NCBI GenBank assembly: GCA_031282935.1
Contig: JAITCS010000029.1
Coordinates: 1 to 22,446 of the forward strand
DNA from: Cellulomonadaceae bacterium
GTDB taxonomy: Bacteria > Actinomycetota > Actinomycetes > Actinomycetales > Cellulomonadaceae
Reading direction: 5' to 3'
Length of the DNA: 22,446 nucleotides
Positions 8,101 through 14,609 of the stretch are shown one piece after another. Made by a program: the position numbers and the translations under genes. The notes beneath the pieces were generated by a model. That model did not search any database and had not been told where the DNA came from. It saw only the letters and a program-made list of their open reading frames with translations. The first letter of the stretch is position 1. The number at the start of each line of letters is the position of its first letter.

Positions 8101-11100
8101 CTGACCGTTTCTGAGGTCACCACTTTCACCCCGCAGGTCACTTCGGTAACTTTCGACGATGAAACCACTGGCGCTTACTGGACCAAATCTGGCGGGGCGG
8201 AACTGACTTTCCCGAGTGCGCCGTCTATTAGCGCCGGTAACGGCGGCGGCAACGGGGGCGGCACCGGCAGCGGCAGGGTGCTCTCGGTTTTACGCACCTA
8301 CGACTGGGACGGCATCGAAACCGTGTTGGGCGTCATCCAGCCCGGCACCTCGTACGAGTTCTCGATGAAGGTACGCACCGGGGCTGGGGTCGGCGCCTCG
8401 CGCGTGCGGTTCGTCGGCAACTCGCCGCTGTCGCCCGCCGGGCAACAATATGTGTGGATGGGCGACGACGCGGTTTCCGACGACGAGTGGACTACAATCA
8501 CCGGCACTTGGGTAACCCCCAAGGTCGGCGCCAACGGGGAACCCCTAACTGAGCACGACCTCAAGGTGTACCTCGGTTCGGCAGACTTGGGTCAGCCCTA
8601 CGAACTCCTGATTGACGATATTGTGGTGCGCCGTATTTCGACTGGAGGCACGGCAACCCTGCTGACCTCCGCCGAAATAGAACCGACCTCATACCTCTCT
8701 GAAATTACTGTTATGCCTGGTCAGAGCGTGTTGTTGCCGCTGCGCTGGGCTGCCGATGTCAGGCCGGAGGGCGGCGTGGAAGCCTCGCTCTCCGTGCCCT
8801 ACCACTACCTGTGGCCCATGCCAGCGACCGTGATCTCCGCATCGGGCAATGCTGCGGCCTGCCCCGATGCTGCGATGGGCTGCTACACCGCGCTGCGCAC
8901 CGTGGAGATTCCGAACCCGAACAGCACTCCCTTGGCAATGACTGATGTAGAGGTGCAAGTGGCTGGGCTGCCCGTGACTTTGGTGGCTAGTGCGCCGTCA
9001 TTGGTCTGCCCTGGCTCTGCGCCGGTTTCCGGTTCCCGCGATCTGGCTTTGAACGTGATCCCGGCTGGGTGCAAGCTGGAACTCGGTCTGACCTGGACGG
9101 GCCAGCCGCAGCCGCGTGGCTCGGTGGTGTTGGCAGAGATCATCATCAGCAAGCGCGCTTCGATGAACGTCAGTTTCGACGATGATCCGGTGCGCGAGAA
9201 CACTACGGCCCGTTTGACGGACTTGCTTTCTGGTTCTGATTTTGCCGAAGCTGCGGTTTCGCTTTGCGGTTCTGGTTCCGGTTCTGGTACTGGTACTGGT
9301 TCGCAATGGGGCGTTAGTTGCCTGGCCGATGGCAGCGTCGTTTTGGATATTGAGGCTGCGGGACGGCCAGCCGGTTTCTCGGGGTGGACTTTCGGATACC
9401 CGCAGACCTTGGCCGCCGCGAGCGAGCCCGGAACCTGTGCGGTTTATCGGAACGTGGCTACCGTGACGCCCGATGGCGCTGTGGCTGGCGACCAGCCGAT
9501 TACTGCTAGCGCAACGGCCTCGGTTTGCCTGGCTGAGGTTCCGCCGGTCGAGCCAGAGGAACCGGCGGTTGAGCCTGTCGAAACCCCGGAGCCAGAGGAA
9601 CCGGCGGTTGAGCCTGTCGAAACCCCGGAACCAGCCGACCCGACGGTTGAACCCGTCGAAACCCCGGACCCAACCGACCCCGACGACCCGGCGGTTGAGC
9701 CTGTCGAAACCCCGGAACCCACCGACCCGGCGGTAGAGCCAGAGGTTCCGGTCGAGCCTGAGGTTCCGGTCGAGCCAGAGTTACCGGCGATTGACCCCAC
9801 CGAAACCCCGGGCGACCCGGCGGTTGAGCCCGTCGAAACCCCAGAACCAGAGGAACCGGCGGTAGAGCCTGTCGAAACCCCGGATTCCGGCGCCATATAC
9901 GACGCCGCGCTGCGCGTGTGGGGCCAGCGAATCTACCGCCAAACCGACGGCGCGTGGCAGCAGGTGTACCAGTATCGCAGCGGTGTCCCGACCAAGCCGC
10001 TGCCGTACCTCGGTTTTGATGACGCCGCGACCGATTTGATGGTTGGGGACGCCGTGCAGTATGGCATCCAGGTCACTAACCAGGGCAATCGCACCATCCA
10101 CATTGACGCGTTGACTTTCCACGCCGCCCCTGGTTTGGTTCTAGCCGATGAACCAATCCATGTTGGCCAGACCAATGCAGCATGGCAAGTCGCTGGAGGC
10201 AGTTGGTTCTATTCGGTTCCGATGGATGATTTGCTGCTGGAACCGGGCGAGGCGAGCCTCGTGATGGTTACGGGCGTGGTCACAGAGGATATCGTGCTCA
10301 GTCCTGATGGGCATTTCGACTCCTTCGCCGAGATTTCGGGCATGTCCGCACCATTCGTGCTGCCAGTAGCCACCCCGCAACAAGAGGCAGAACCCGAGGC
10401 TGATCCTGAGGAAGAAACCGCTGCTGCGGAAGTTACCCCTGAGGAACAAGCCAACGGTTCAGACCTCGCAAGTGAAGATACCGAAATCCCCACCGCTGTA
10501 ATTGTCAATAAGACTACTGATGTCGTTGTTGATGACATTATCTTGGATGAGGACATCATTGCGGCGGATACCGTTGCAGAGGATACCGCCATCGAGGATA
10601 TCATTTTCGACGATATTATTGTTGCGGAAATAAAGGTATTCTCACTTCCAGCCACGATTGTGGATTTCGTTATGCCGCAGCCGGTTTCTTTCTTGGGCGC
10701 CAATGCGGCAACTCCGCTACTCGCAATCACGGATGAACCCCAAGGCGGCACCGGAATCCAAACGGAGGTAGTTTTCCGGGCGGTTGTTGATGTTGATTCC
10801 GATATGAACAATGACAATTCGGCACAATATTCCTTGAATTATGACCGTTTTGATAATGTTATAGATTCGCCTTTCGATGTGGATAACCACGACAGCACCC
10901 GTGCAATCGTGCGCTTGGCTGATACTAGTGAATCCAAGCCGGTCGTTTGCCCCTCCGACGCCGATTTGGATTTGGAGGATCCGGCTTGCGTGCTACCGCC
11001 TTGCCCCTTTGACTTTGCCCTCACGGGCGGCGACCTGGCTTGCACGCACCCCGGTGGTTTCGTGGGACCTGACCCCGAAACTCCGGTCACCGAGCCAGAA

Positions 11101-11679
11101 ACACCCGTCACCGAGCCTGAAACTCCGGTCACCGACCCGGAAACTCCCGTAGCCGAGGCTGCCACAGACCCGAAGCGTCCGGAGCGCCCCGCGAAGCCGA
11201 GCACGAAACCAGGGCAACCCGGTGACAATCCGGTTCAACCCGGCGGCGGCTACCCCGCCCCACCGACGGAGGTTGATACCCCTGGAATGAGCCAGGCCGA
11301 CGAGGTATTTCCTGCCGACCTTGGGAGCCTTGAAGTCGTGGCCGTCCACGGTCAGCCAAGCACCGAGGCGCCAGAACCGCGCGACACTGAAGCTGCTACC
11401 CGCAGCCAAAAAGCCAACCGTAAGGCAACGCGGTTATTTATAACCGGCAATGCCTCGAAAACCGAGCAAACTGCCACAGTTGAGCGCAGCGGCGATGGCC
11501 GCACTACGGGCAACCTTGAGAGCCAGGAAACCCAGCACAACCAGGCAAACCAGAGCGGCAATCCGGGCCACCTCTCCCGAACGGGCGCATCTCTGCTCCC
11601 CCTCGGTTTGGCTACCCTCGTAGCCGCTGCGGGAACCCTCACGCTGCGCCCAGGCAAACGCGCCAAGGCAACCTGCTAG
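5131..11679 (+). CDS. Giant cell-wall-anchored VWA/carbohydrate-binding surface protein
   Basis: 2182 residues. Start ATG 5131 has GGAG 6 bases upstream and begins a classic signal peptide (positive N-region, hydrophobic core, cut near LPAAAAG, about residue 45). A von Willebrand A domain (about 270-480) has the MIDAS residues DTSHS at 278-282, a TNWDAAL Thr and TDG at 383-385. A SpaA/Cna-B-like part follows (about 487-700), then two CBM4/9-like beta-sandwiches (about 876-996 and 1004-1170), each ending in DD followed by a hydrophobic strand. Two related NPN-containing segments (near 810 and 1265) look like duplicated surface domains. Next come VEPVET repeats (1478-1585), a DUF11-like domain (from about 1588), an Asp/Ile-rich block (about 1750-1884), PETPVTE repeats (1982-2009), and a C-terminus with LSRTG (2148-2152), a hydrophobic stretch and RPGKRAK. 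It is predicted to be exported, sortase-attached, and to bind glycans or matrix. The domain assignments come from reading motifs, and no search was run. It has its own leader and converges on the next operon. Confidence 0.85.
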   Translation: MVFANFKVAAKNVMGIKIGKRLTTAGVVMALGFGANLATALPAAAAGISKDASDVVVKVGGARTKNSGEVAGLNDVWLGLYSAANGGQLVFATKSAPGTTTADDSGKTTDGIARFHLTETSRLDDANYPGRPAKILGDATATQSRLNATNSAILYLRPLAADDVTKLREQGVGGQNETATPAGWEHLTQLATNTGTAVGDTKTRDYAFPVPPTGRLRANHLYLSGSTNGDSAQNGATIGIMNSSGANQTASSGFFTLRAENGAMPTTCKALNVALILDTSHSVTAPQQVQLKDAASQLVSAFTNTGLSLQLFTFGTDATKRTDLTPLTPQGATIVKAEIARLTNATFNGQWTNWDAALWALQPQEKLGLAKNGTNFDVAIFLTDGLPTTYGGNGGANRTTTTGNVTNTAGNTVPLTDFFRTERAMQAANALKQNGTHIEVLGIGDAHASKPALLNLTAVADAHSVTTESWDQSARALRYSVLKPCLPSLTVTKYERPWDAPNISVWDDPNSTRDLLAEGWDFTVSDLTQDTMVLDPKFFPDATAADQSAVETTDEAGSVFFKLLAVNEGADDFDPDKQLGSLTVTEDQQEGWNIVQQISESDDTPRNAQCVYISQYTTDKAMNSKYGGDVVGTRPSWVDTDGVVTMGEPPVVLPANFGRKVPWIDIETGGSTLARPAFRIVDMAVTDMVRCTVINQAMKPLEIVVPESLNPGEIAFVGQHVVDYGWEITKGVDTPVVELSGLEAGAESRQATVNYQLDVKADLRAEGRAFAAAGEVEIKNPNSPACPDGETDCNPKLAAPLRLDGVKLEIAGKPIEAVTWTQDHPAPCDTPVHFTTPGWVVNGLSDQVEIEYLRSPASSFAPDEPAASCDADGTELPVSSDGHVAKVTRSKDWAGFATDSGLLLPGHSYRFALRARTAAGVGSVGFRFVSYYVDAKGAEHFDWVNPTSIDENWAPISGTWKVPLDAADARVYLGTSDVAGVAAYAYYVDDLTVSEVTTFTPQVTSVTFDDETTGAYWTKSGGAELTFPSAPSISAGNGGGNGGGTGSGRVLSVLRTYDWDGIETVLGVIQPGTSYEFSMKVRTGAGVGASRVRFVGNSPLSPAGQQYVWMGDDAVSDDEWTTITGTWVTPKVGANGEPLTEHDLKVYLGSADLGQPYELLIDDIVVRRISTGGTATLLTSAEIEPTSYLSEITVMPGQSVLLPLRWAADVRPEGGVEASLSVPYHYLWPMPATVISASGNAAACPDAAMGCYTALRTVEIPNPNSTPLAMTDVEVQVAGLPVTLVASAPSLVCPGSAPVSGSRDLALNVIPAGCKLELGLTWTGQPQPRGSVVLAEIIISKRASMNVSFDDDPVRENTTARLTDLLSGSDFAEAAVSLCGSGSGSGTGTGSQWGVSCLADGSVVLDIEAAGRPAGFSGWTFGYPQTLAAASEPGTCAVYRNVATVTPDGAVAGDQPITASATASVCLAEVPPVEPEEPAVEPVETPEPEEPAVEPVETPEPADPTVEPVETPDPTDPDDPAVEPVETPEPTDPAVEPEVPVEPEVPVEPELPAIDPTETPGDPAVEPVETPEPEEPAVEPVETPDSGAIYDAALRVWGQRIYRQTDGAWQQVYQYRSGVPTKPLPYLGFDDAATDLMVGDAVQYGIQVTNQGNRTIHIDALTFHAAPGLVLADEPIHVGQTNAAWQVAGGSWFYSVPMDDLLLEPGEASLVMVTGVVTEDIVLSPDGHFDSFAEISGMSAPFVLPVATPQQEAEPEADPEEETAAAEVTPEEQANGSDLASEDTEIPTAVIVNKTTDVVVDDIILDEDIIAADTVAEDTAIEDIIFDDIIVAEIKVFSLPATIVDFVMPQPVSFLGANAATPLLAITDEPQGGTGIQTEVVFRAVVDVDSDMNNDNSAQYSLNYDRFDNVIDSPFDVDNHDSTRAIVRLADTSESKPVVCPSDADLDLEDPACVLPPCPFDFALTGGDLACTHPGGFVGPDPETPVTEPETPVTEPETPVTDPETPVAEAATDPKRPERPAKPSTKPGQPGDNPVQPGGGYPAPPTEVDTPGMSQADEVFPADLGSLEVVAVHGQPSTEAPEPRDTEAATRSQKANRKATRLFITGNASKTEQTATVERSGDGRTTGNLESQETQHNQANQSGNPGHLSRTGASLLPLGLATLVAAAGTLTLRPGKRAKATC
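9268..9303 (+). repeat. Six hexamer units encoding a Gly-Ser/Thr linker
   Basis: Six GGTTCN/GGTACT hexamers in tandem encode GSGSGSGTGTGS between two Cys residues of a surface domain. They are in frame, so gain or loss of units changes only linker length. A second Gly-rich stretch (GNGGGNGGGTGSG, about 8239-8277) sits inside the second CBM-like module. Confidence 0.8.
9562..9883 (+). repeat. Seven coding copies of the 28-base element (AVEPVETP repeats)
   Basis: Copies at 9562-9589, 9601-9628, 9640-9667, 9688-9715, 9784-9811 (most diverged), 9817-9844 and 9856-9883. Each encodes a variant of AVEPVETP with spacers such as EPEEP. Copy-to-copy steps are 39, 39, 48, 96, 33 and 39 bases, all multiples of three. 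The core GGTTGAGCCTGTCGAAACC is the exact reverse complement of the intergenic elements. The arms still pair (CCGG and GGTT with AACC and CCGG, one bulged base), so the mRNA could fold a row of hairpins. Confidence 0.9.
11074..11157 (+). repeat. Four tandem 21-base units encoding PETPVTE
   Basis: Four 21-base units encode PETPVTE, PETPVTE, PETPVTD and PETPVAE. They precede a Pro/Lys/Gly-rich stretch and the anchor, as expected for a wall-spanning segment. They differ in DNA from the 28-base element, although CCGGTGGTTTCG at 11051-11062 just upstream matches one arm of it. Confidence 0.85.
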
Positions 11680-11709
11680 TATGCTAGTTTGCGAAGTCGG
11701 CTAGCAGGT
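11671..11709. terminator. Inverted repeat at the convergent gene junction
   Basis: ACCTGCTAG (11671-11679) and CTAGCAGGT (11701-11709) are perfect complements with 21 bases between. The left arm contains the stop of the surface gene, and the whole lies over the 3' ends of two convergent genes whose stops are 4 bases apart. No T-run is present, so a bidirectional terminator role is only inferred from position. Confidence 0.35.
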
Positions 11710-13522
11710 CAACAATCTCGGCTTTGACTCTGTTCAAAGCTTTGCGTGCAGAGGCGCGAGCCTCGGTCACCCGGTCGAAGGTGGCGTCCATTTCGACCGG
11801 GTGTACCACCTCAAGGTAGCACTTGACTTTTGGTTCCGTGCCGCTGGGCCGCACGATGACCCGCATGTCATCCTGGGCTCTGATCAGAACGCCGTCGGTG
11901 GGAGGCAACCCCTGATAACCGTCCGACAAATCGGCTAACTCGACCACTTTGGAGCCGCCCAAGGTTTTGGGCGGGTGTGCGCGGAGTTTCGCCATCACTT
12001 TCGGAATTAGTGACAAATCATCAAAGCGCAACGATAGCTGATCGGCCAAGAACAACCCGTGTTGCCGATACAAATCATCCAACAAATCAATTACCGTTTT
12101 GCCATCGAGTTTGCCCTGATTCACTAATTGCGCAATCATTAGGGCCGCCGAAATACCATCTTTATCCCGAACACTCTCAGGAGCAACGCAATACCCTAAA
12201 GCTTCTTCATACCCAAATACCAAACCCGGGGTACGGGAAATCCACTTGAACCCCGTCAGAGTATTGCGATAGTCAAGCCCCACCCGCTGCGCAATCCTAC
12301 CCAGCAGCCGCGAGGAAACGATGGAGTTCGCCATTACCGGCTTGGCTTCCGGCCCGCCACGCAAAGCCCCGGCGGCGGCGCGTAAAGCCACAGCACTGTT
12401 CGCCACGGCAGACCCCAGCAGCGCCCCCACCTCGTCACCGTGCAACATTCGCCACCCACCCGGCGCCACACCCCGCCCAGCAAGCGGCCCGTCCTCGCAC
12501 TGCGACCAAGCCAAATCATTCGCGCGGGGGTCAAAGACAGCCATCGCCACCCGGTCAGCATCCGGGTCGTTGGCGACCACAAGGGCAGCGCCGTTTTTTT
12601 CAGCGAGTTGAATTGCCTGGTCAATGGCCCCTTTTTCCTCCGGGTTTGGGAAGGCCACCGTCGGGAAATCCGGGTCGGAATCAAACTGCTCGGTCACCGG
12701 GTATACCTCAGGGAACCCCGCCGCCTTGAACATGTCCGCCAAAACCTGCCCGCCCACCCCGTGCAGCGAAGTGGTAACGATCTTTAGGTCGCGCGCATTG
12801 TTATCAACCAGCGCTAAAACGGTTGCCAGGTATTGCGTAACAATGTCATCGGATAAAACTTGCCACCCACTTTTGGCGCGCGGAATGTCTTTTGCGGGGC
12901 CGACCTTCGAAATCTCCGCCGCAATAAGCCCGTCATAAGGCGGCACAATTTGCGCGCCTTGCCCGCTGTCGGTAACAATGCGACCACCCAAATACACCTT
13001 GTAGCCGTTATCGGCCGCCGGGTTGTGTGAGGCCGTGACCATCACCCCCGCGTCGGCGGACAAATGCCGCACTGCAAAGGCCAAAACCGGCGTAGGCAAG
13101 GCGCGCGGCATCAGGTCAACGTCAATGCCCGCCGCCGTCAGCACTGCGGCGGTGTCGAGGGCGAAATCGGCCGACCTGTGCCTGCCGTCGTACCCGACCA
13201 CCACGCGCGGACGCTCCCCCGGTATTTCCTGCTTCAGGTAGGAGCCAAGCCCGGCAGCCGCCGCGCACACCACCGCGCGATTCATCCGGCGCGGCCCAGC
13301 GGCCATCGCCCCCCGCAATCCTGCTGTTCCGAACTGCAGCGGCCCCGAGAAGCGGTCCGCTAACTCTTTGAGCGCAGCCGCCGCGGCCTTATCCCCGCTC
13401 GGGTCTGCTCCGGTGGCGATTTCAACTAGGGCTTCTAGGTCGCTTTTGTCCTTTTCGTCCACATCAGCATTTTGGTATTCCACCACCTTGGCCAGCAGCG
13501 CCGCAACCTCCGAATGTTTCAC
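11684..13522 (-). CDS. Phosphohexomutase-superfamily enzyme (PMM/PGM2-like), probable phosphopentomutase
   Basis: 612 residues with all four superfamily signatures: the phosphoserine loop TASHNP (Ser165), the metal loop NDPDADR (318-324), the sugar loop GYEEALGY (437-444) and the phosphate-binding RPSGTEPK (558-565). Such proteins are usually annotated phosphomannomutase or phosphoglucomutase. Here it is the last gene of a nucleoside catabolic operon, 8 bases after the purine nucleoside phosphorylase gene, and no DeoB is present. The inferred role is therefore moving phosphate from C1 to C5 of ribose or deoxyribose, as human PGM2 does, which would link the phosphorylases to DeoC. The M. tuberculosis pmmB gene sits beside nucleoside genes in the same way (from memory). 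Start GTG 13522 lies inside the parS-like site, with AGGG 6 bases upstream. The surface gene converges on its 3' end. Confidence 0.88.
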   Translation of the reverse strand: MKHSEVAALLAKVVEYQNADVDEKDKSDLEALVEIATGADPSGDKAAAAALKELADRFSGPLQFGTAGLRGAMAAGPRRMNRAVVCAAAAGLGSYLKQEIPGERPRVVVGYDGRHRSADFALDTAAVLTAAGIDVDLMPRALPTPVLAFAVRHLSADAGVMVTASHNPAADNGYKVYLGGRIVTDSGQGAQIVPPYDGLIAAEISKVGPAKDIPRAKSGWQVLSDDIVTQYLATVLALVDNNARDLKIVTTSLHGVGGQVLADMFKAAGFPEVYPVTEQFDSDPDFPTVAFPNPEEKGAIDQAIQLAEKNGAALVVANDPDADRVAMAVFDPRANDLAWSQCEDGPLAGRGVAPGGWRMLHGDEVGALLGSAVANSAVALRAAAGALRGGPEAKPVMANSIVSSRLLGRIAQRVGLDYRNTLTGFKWISRTPGLVFGYEEALGYCVAPESVRDKDGISAALMIAQLVNQGKLDGKTVIDLLDDLYRQHGLFLADQLSLRFDDLSLIPKVMAKLRAHPPKTLGGSKVVELADLSDGYQGLPPTDGVLIRAQDDMRVIVRPSGTEPKVKCYLEVVHPVEMDATFDRVTEARASARKALNRVKAEIVDLLADFAN

Positions 13523-13530
13523 GTGGAACC
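13515..13530. other. parS-like ParB binding site (copy 2)
   Basis: TGTTTCACGTGGAACC contains GTTTCACGTGGAAC, one base from the perfect parS palindrome. It fills exactly the 8-base gap between the purine phosphorylase stop and the mutase GTG start and supplies that GTG. It is the same 14-mer as at 2-15 in opposite orientation. Confidence 0.65.
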
Positions 13531-14376
13531 CTAGATTTTGCGGATTATTTCGGCCAGGAGCTTTGAGATTCGCGGGCCAGCGGCAATCCCCGCGTCTATC
13601 ACCTCGGCGTGGCTCAGTTGGAACGGGCTCACCCCAGCGGCCAGGTTGGTCACTAGGGACACGCCCAAAACATCCATGCCCACTTGCCGCGCCGCGATTG
13701 CCTCAAGGGCGGTGGACATGCCCACTAGGTCGGCGCCCATGATGCCCGCCATGCGCACCTCGGCTGGGGTCTCATACTGCGGGCCCCGAAATTGCGCGTA
13801 CACCCCTTCGGGCAGCGAAGGATCAATTTCCCGGGCCATATCGCGCAGGCGCGGCGTGTATACGTCGGTGAGGTCAACGAAAGTGGCGCTCTCCAGCGGC
13901 GACGCCCCCGTCAGGTTGATGTGGTCCTTGATGAGCACCACTTGTCCGGGCTGCCACGCCACGTGCAGACCCCCGCACCCGTTCGTCAGCACCAATTTGG
14001 AGGCCCCGGCCGCTGCGGCGGTGCGCACCCCGTGAACCACGCGCCGCACGCCTTTGCCCTCGTAGAAGTGGGTGCGCGAGCCGAGCACCAGTACGTTCAG
14101 CACCGATCCGTCCGGCTTGTCCACCCGAATGGAGCGTGTGGTGCCCACATGGCCTGCCACCGCAGGGGCGGAAAAGCCCGGAATTTCATCGGTCGGAATA
14201 GCCGCTACCGTGGTTCCGATCAGCTCCGCCGCACCGCCCCAGCCCGAGCCGAGGGTCACAGCAACATCGTGGTGCGGCACCCCCGATTTCTCGGCGATGT
14301 ACTCGGCGGCCTGCTTGGCAACCTCGAACGGGTCAACCTGCGGGTCGTCAATATCCAGTGCGGGTTGGTTCGCCAT
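13531..14376 (-). CDS. punA: Purine nucleoside phosphorylase (PNP-I, trimeric PunA type)
   Basis: It catalyses phosphorolysis of (deoxy)inosine and (deoxy)guanosine to free base and (deoxy)ribose 1-phosphate in the cytoplasm. 281 residues. The phosphate loop GSGWGG is at 43-48, GH at 75-76, RTHFYEG at 101-107, TNGCGG at 131-136, the purine-contact YETPAE at 201-206, GMSTALE at 219-225, and TNLAAG at 243-248 with the 6-oxopurine-selective Asn. These are the features of the low-molecular-mass trimeric class rather than hexameric DeoD. Start ATG 14376 has AGGGG 3 bases upstream and AAGG further away. It is separated from deoC by 233 bases, the largest gap in the operon, with a possible own promoter there. 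The mutase follows after 8 bases. Confidence 0.93.
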   Translation of the reverse strand: MANQPALDIDDPQVDPFEVAKQAAEYIAEKSGVPHHDVAVTLGSGWGGAAELIGTTVAAIPTDEIPGFSAPAVAGHVGTTRSIRVDKPDGSVLNVLVLGSRTHFYEGKGVRRVVHGVRTAAAAGASKLVLTNGCGGLHVAWQPGQVVLIKDHINLTGASPLESATFVDLTDVYTPRLRDMAREIDPSLPEGVYAQFRGPQYETPAEVRMAGIMGADLVGMSTALEAIAARQVGMDVLGVSLVTNLAAGVSPFQLSHAEVIDAGIAAGPRISKLLAEIIRKI

Positions 14377-14467
14377 ATTCCCCTGCCTTTTCGCTGTCAG
14401 GCGGCCCCGTTCGCTGTTGCTGCGTCGTCCACCGTCAGGCTGCGTCGCGCCCGATGAGCCTATCCTA

Positions 14468-14497
14468 ATTCAACGCCTCCCTCGCCGCCCAGGTCAA
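14468..14497 (-). promoter_or_regulatory. Candidate internal promoter for punA and the mutase
   Basis: Read on the minus strand, TTGACC (14497-14492) and TTGAAT (14473-14468) are separated by 18 bases, leaving a leader of about 85 bases before punA. The -35 matches consensus at five of six and the -10 at four of six. Its position in the only long gap of the operon supports it. The rest of 14377-14609 shows no gene. Confidence 0.35.
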
Positions 14498-14577
14498 TAG
14501 CCCTGGCAAATCGTGGTGCTGTTTTCGCTTGAGGCAGATTTTTAGGCCGCTGCCTACCCCTCCTATAATGCTTAAGG

Positions 14578-14594
14578 GCGCGGTGCTACCGCGC
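14578..14594 (-). terminator. Hairpin just downstream of deoC
   Basis: GCGCGGT and ACCGCGC pair perfectly over seven bases with a three-base loop, 16 bases past the deoC stop. No T-run follows, so it may attenuate transcription or stabilise the upstream mRNA rather than stop transcription fully. Confidence 0.35.
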
Positions 14595-14609
14595 AGTGGC
14601 AGTCCACTT

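Noticed and set aside
9562..9883. CRISPR-like array of 28-base repeats
   Set aside because: Spacers are 5 to 68 bases, irregular and all in frame with a coding sequence, with no unique spacer set and no cas genes. It is a protein repeat.
9444..9896. Minus-strand frame with GSTAGSSGSG repeats
   Set aside because: It is the antisense reading of the VEPVET repeat region; the repetitiveness is inherited from the DNA.
13950..13970. Third CACGTG core as a further parS
   Set aside because: Flanks read GCCACGTGCAG and lack the GTTT/AAAC arms; similar loose CACGTG at about 7268 was rejected for the same reason.
13792..14457. Plus-strand frame of 221 codons opposite punA
   Set aside because: No recognisable motif, low-complexity His/Arg/Gly composition, and fully antisense to an enzyme with all catalytic motifs.
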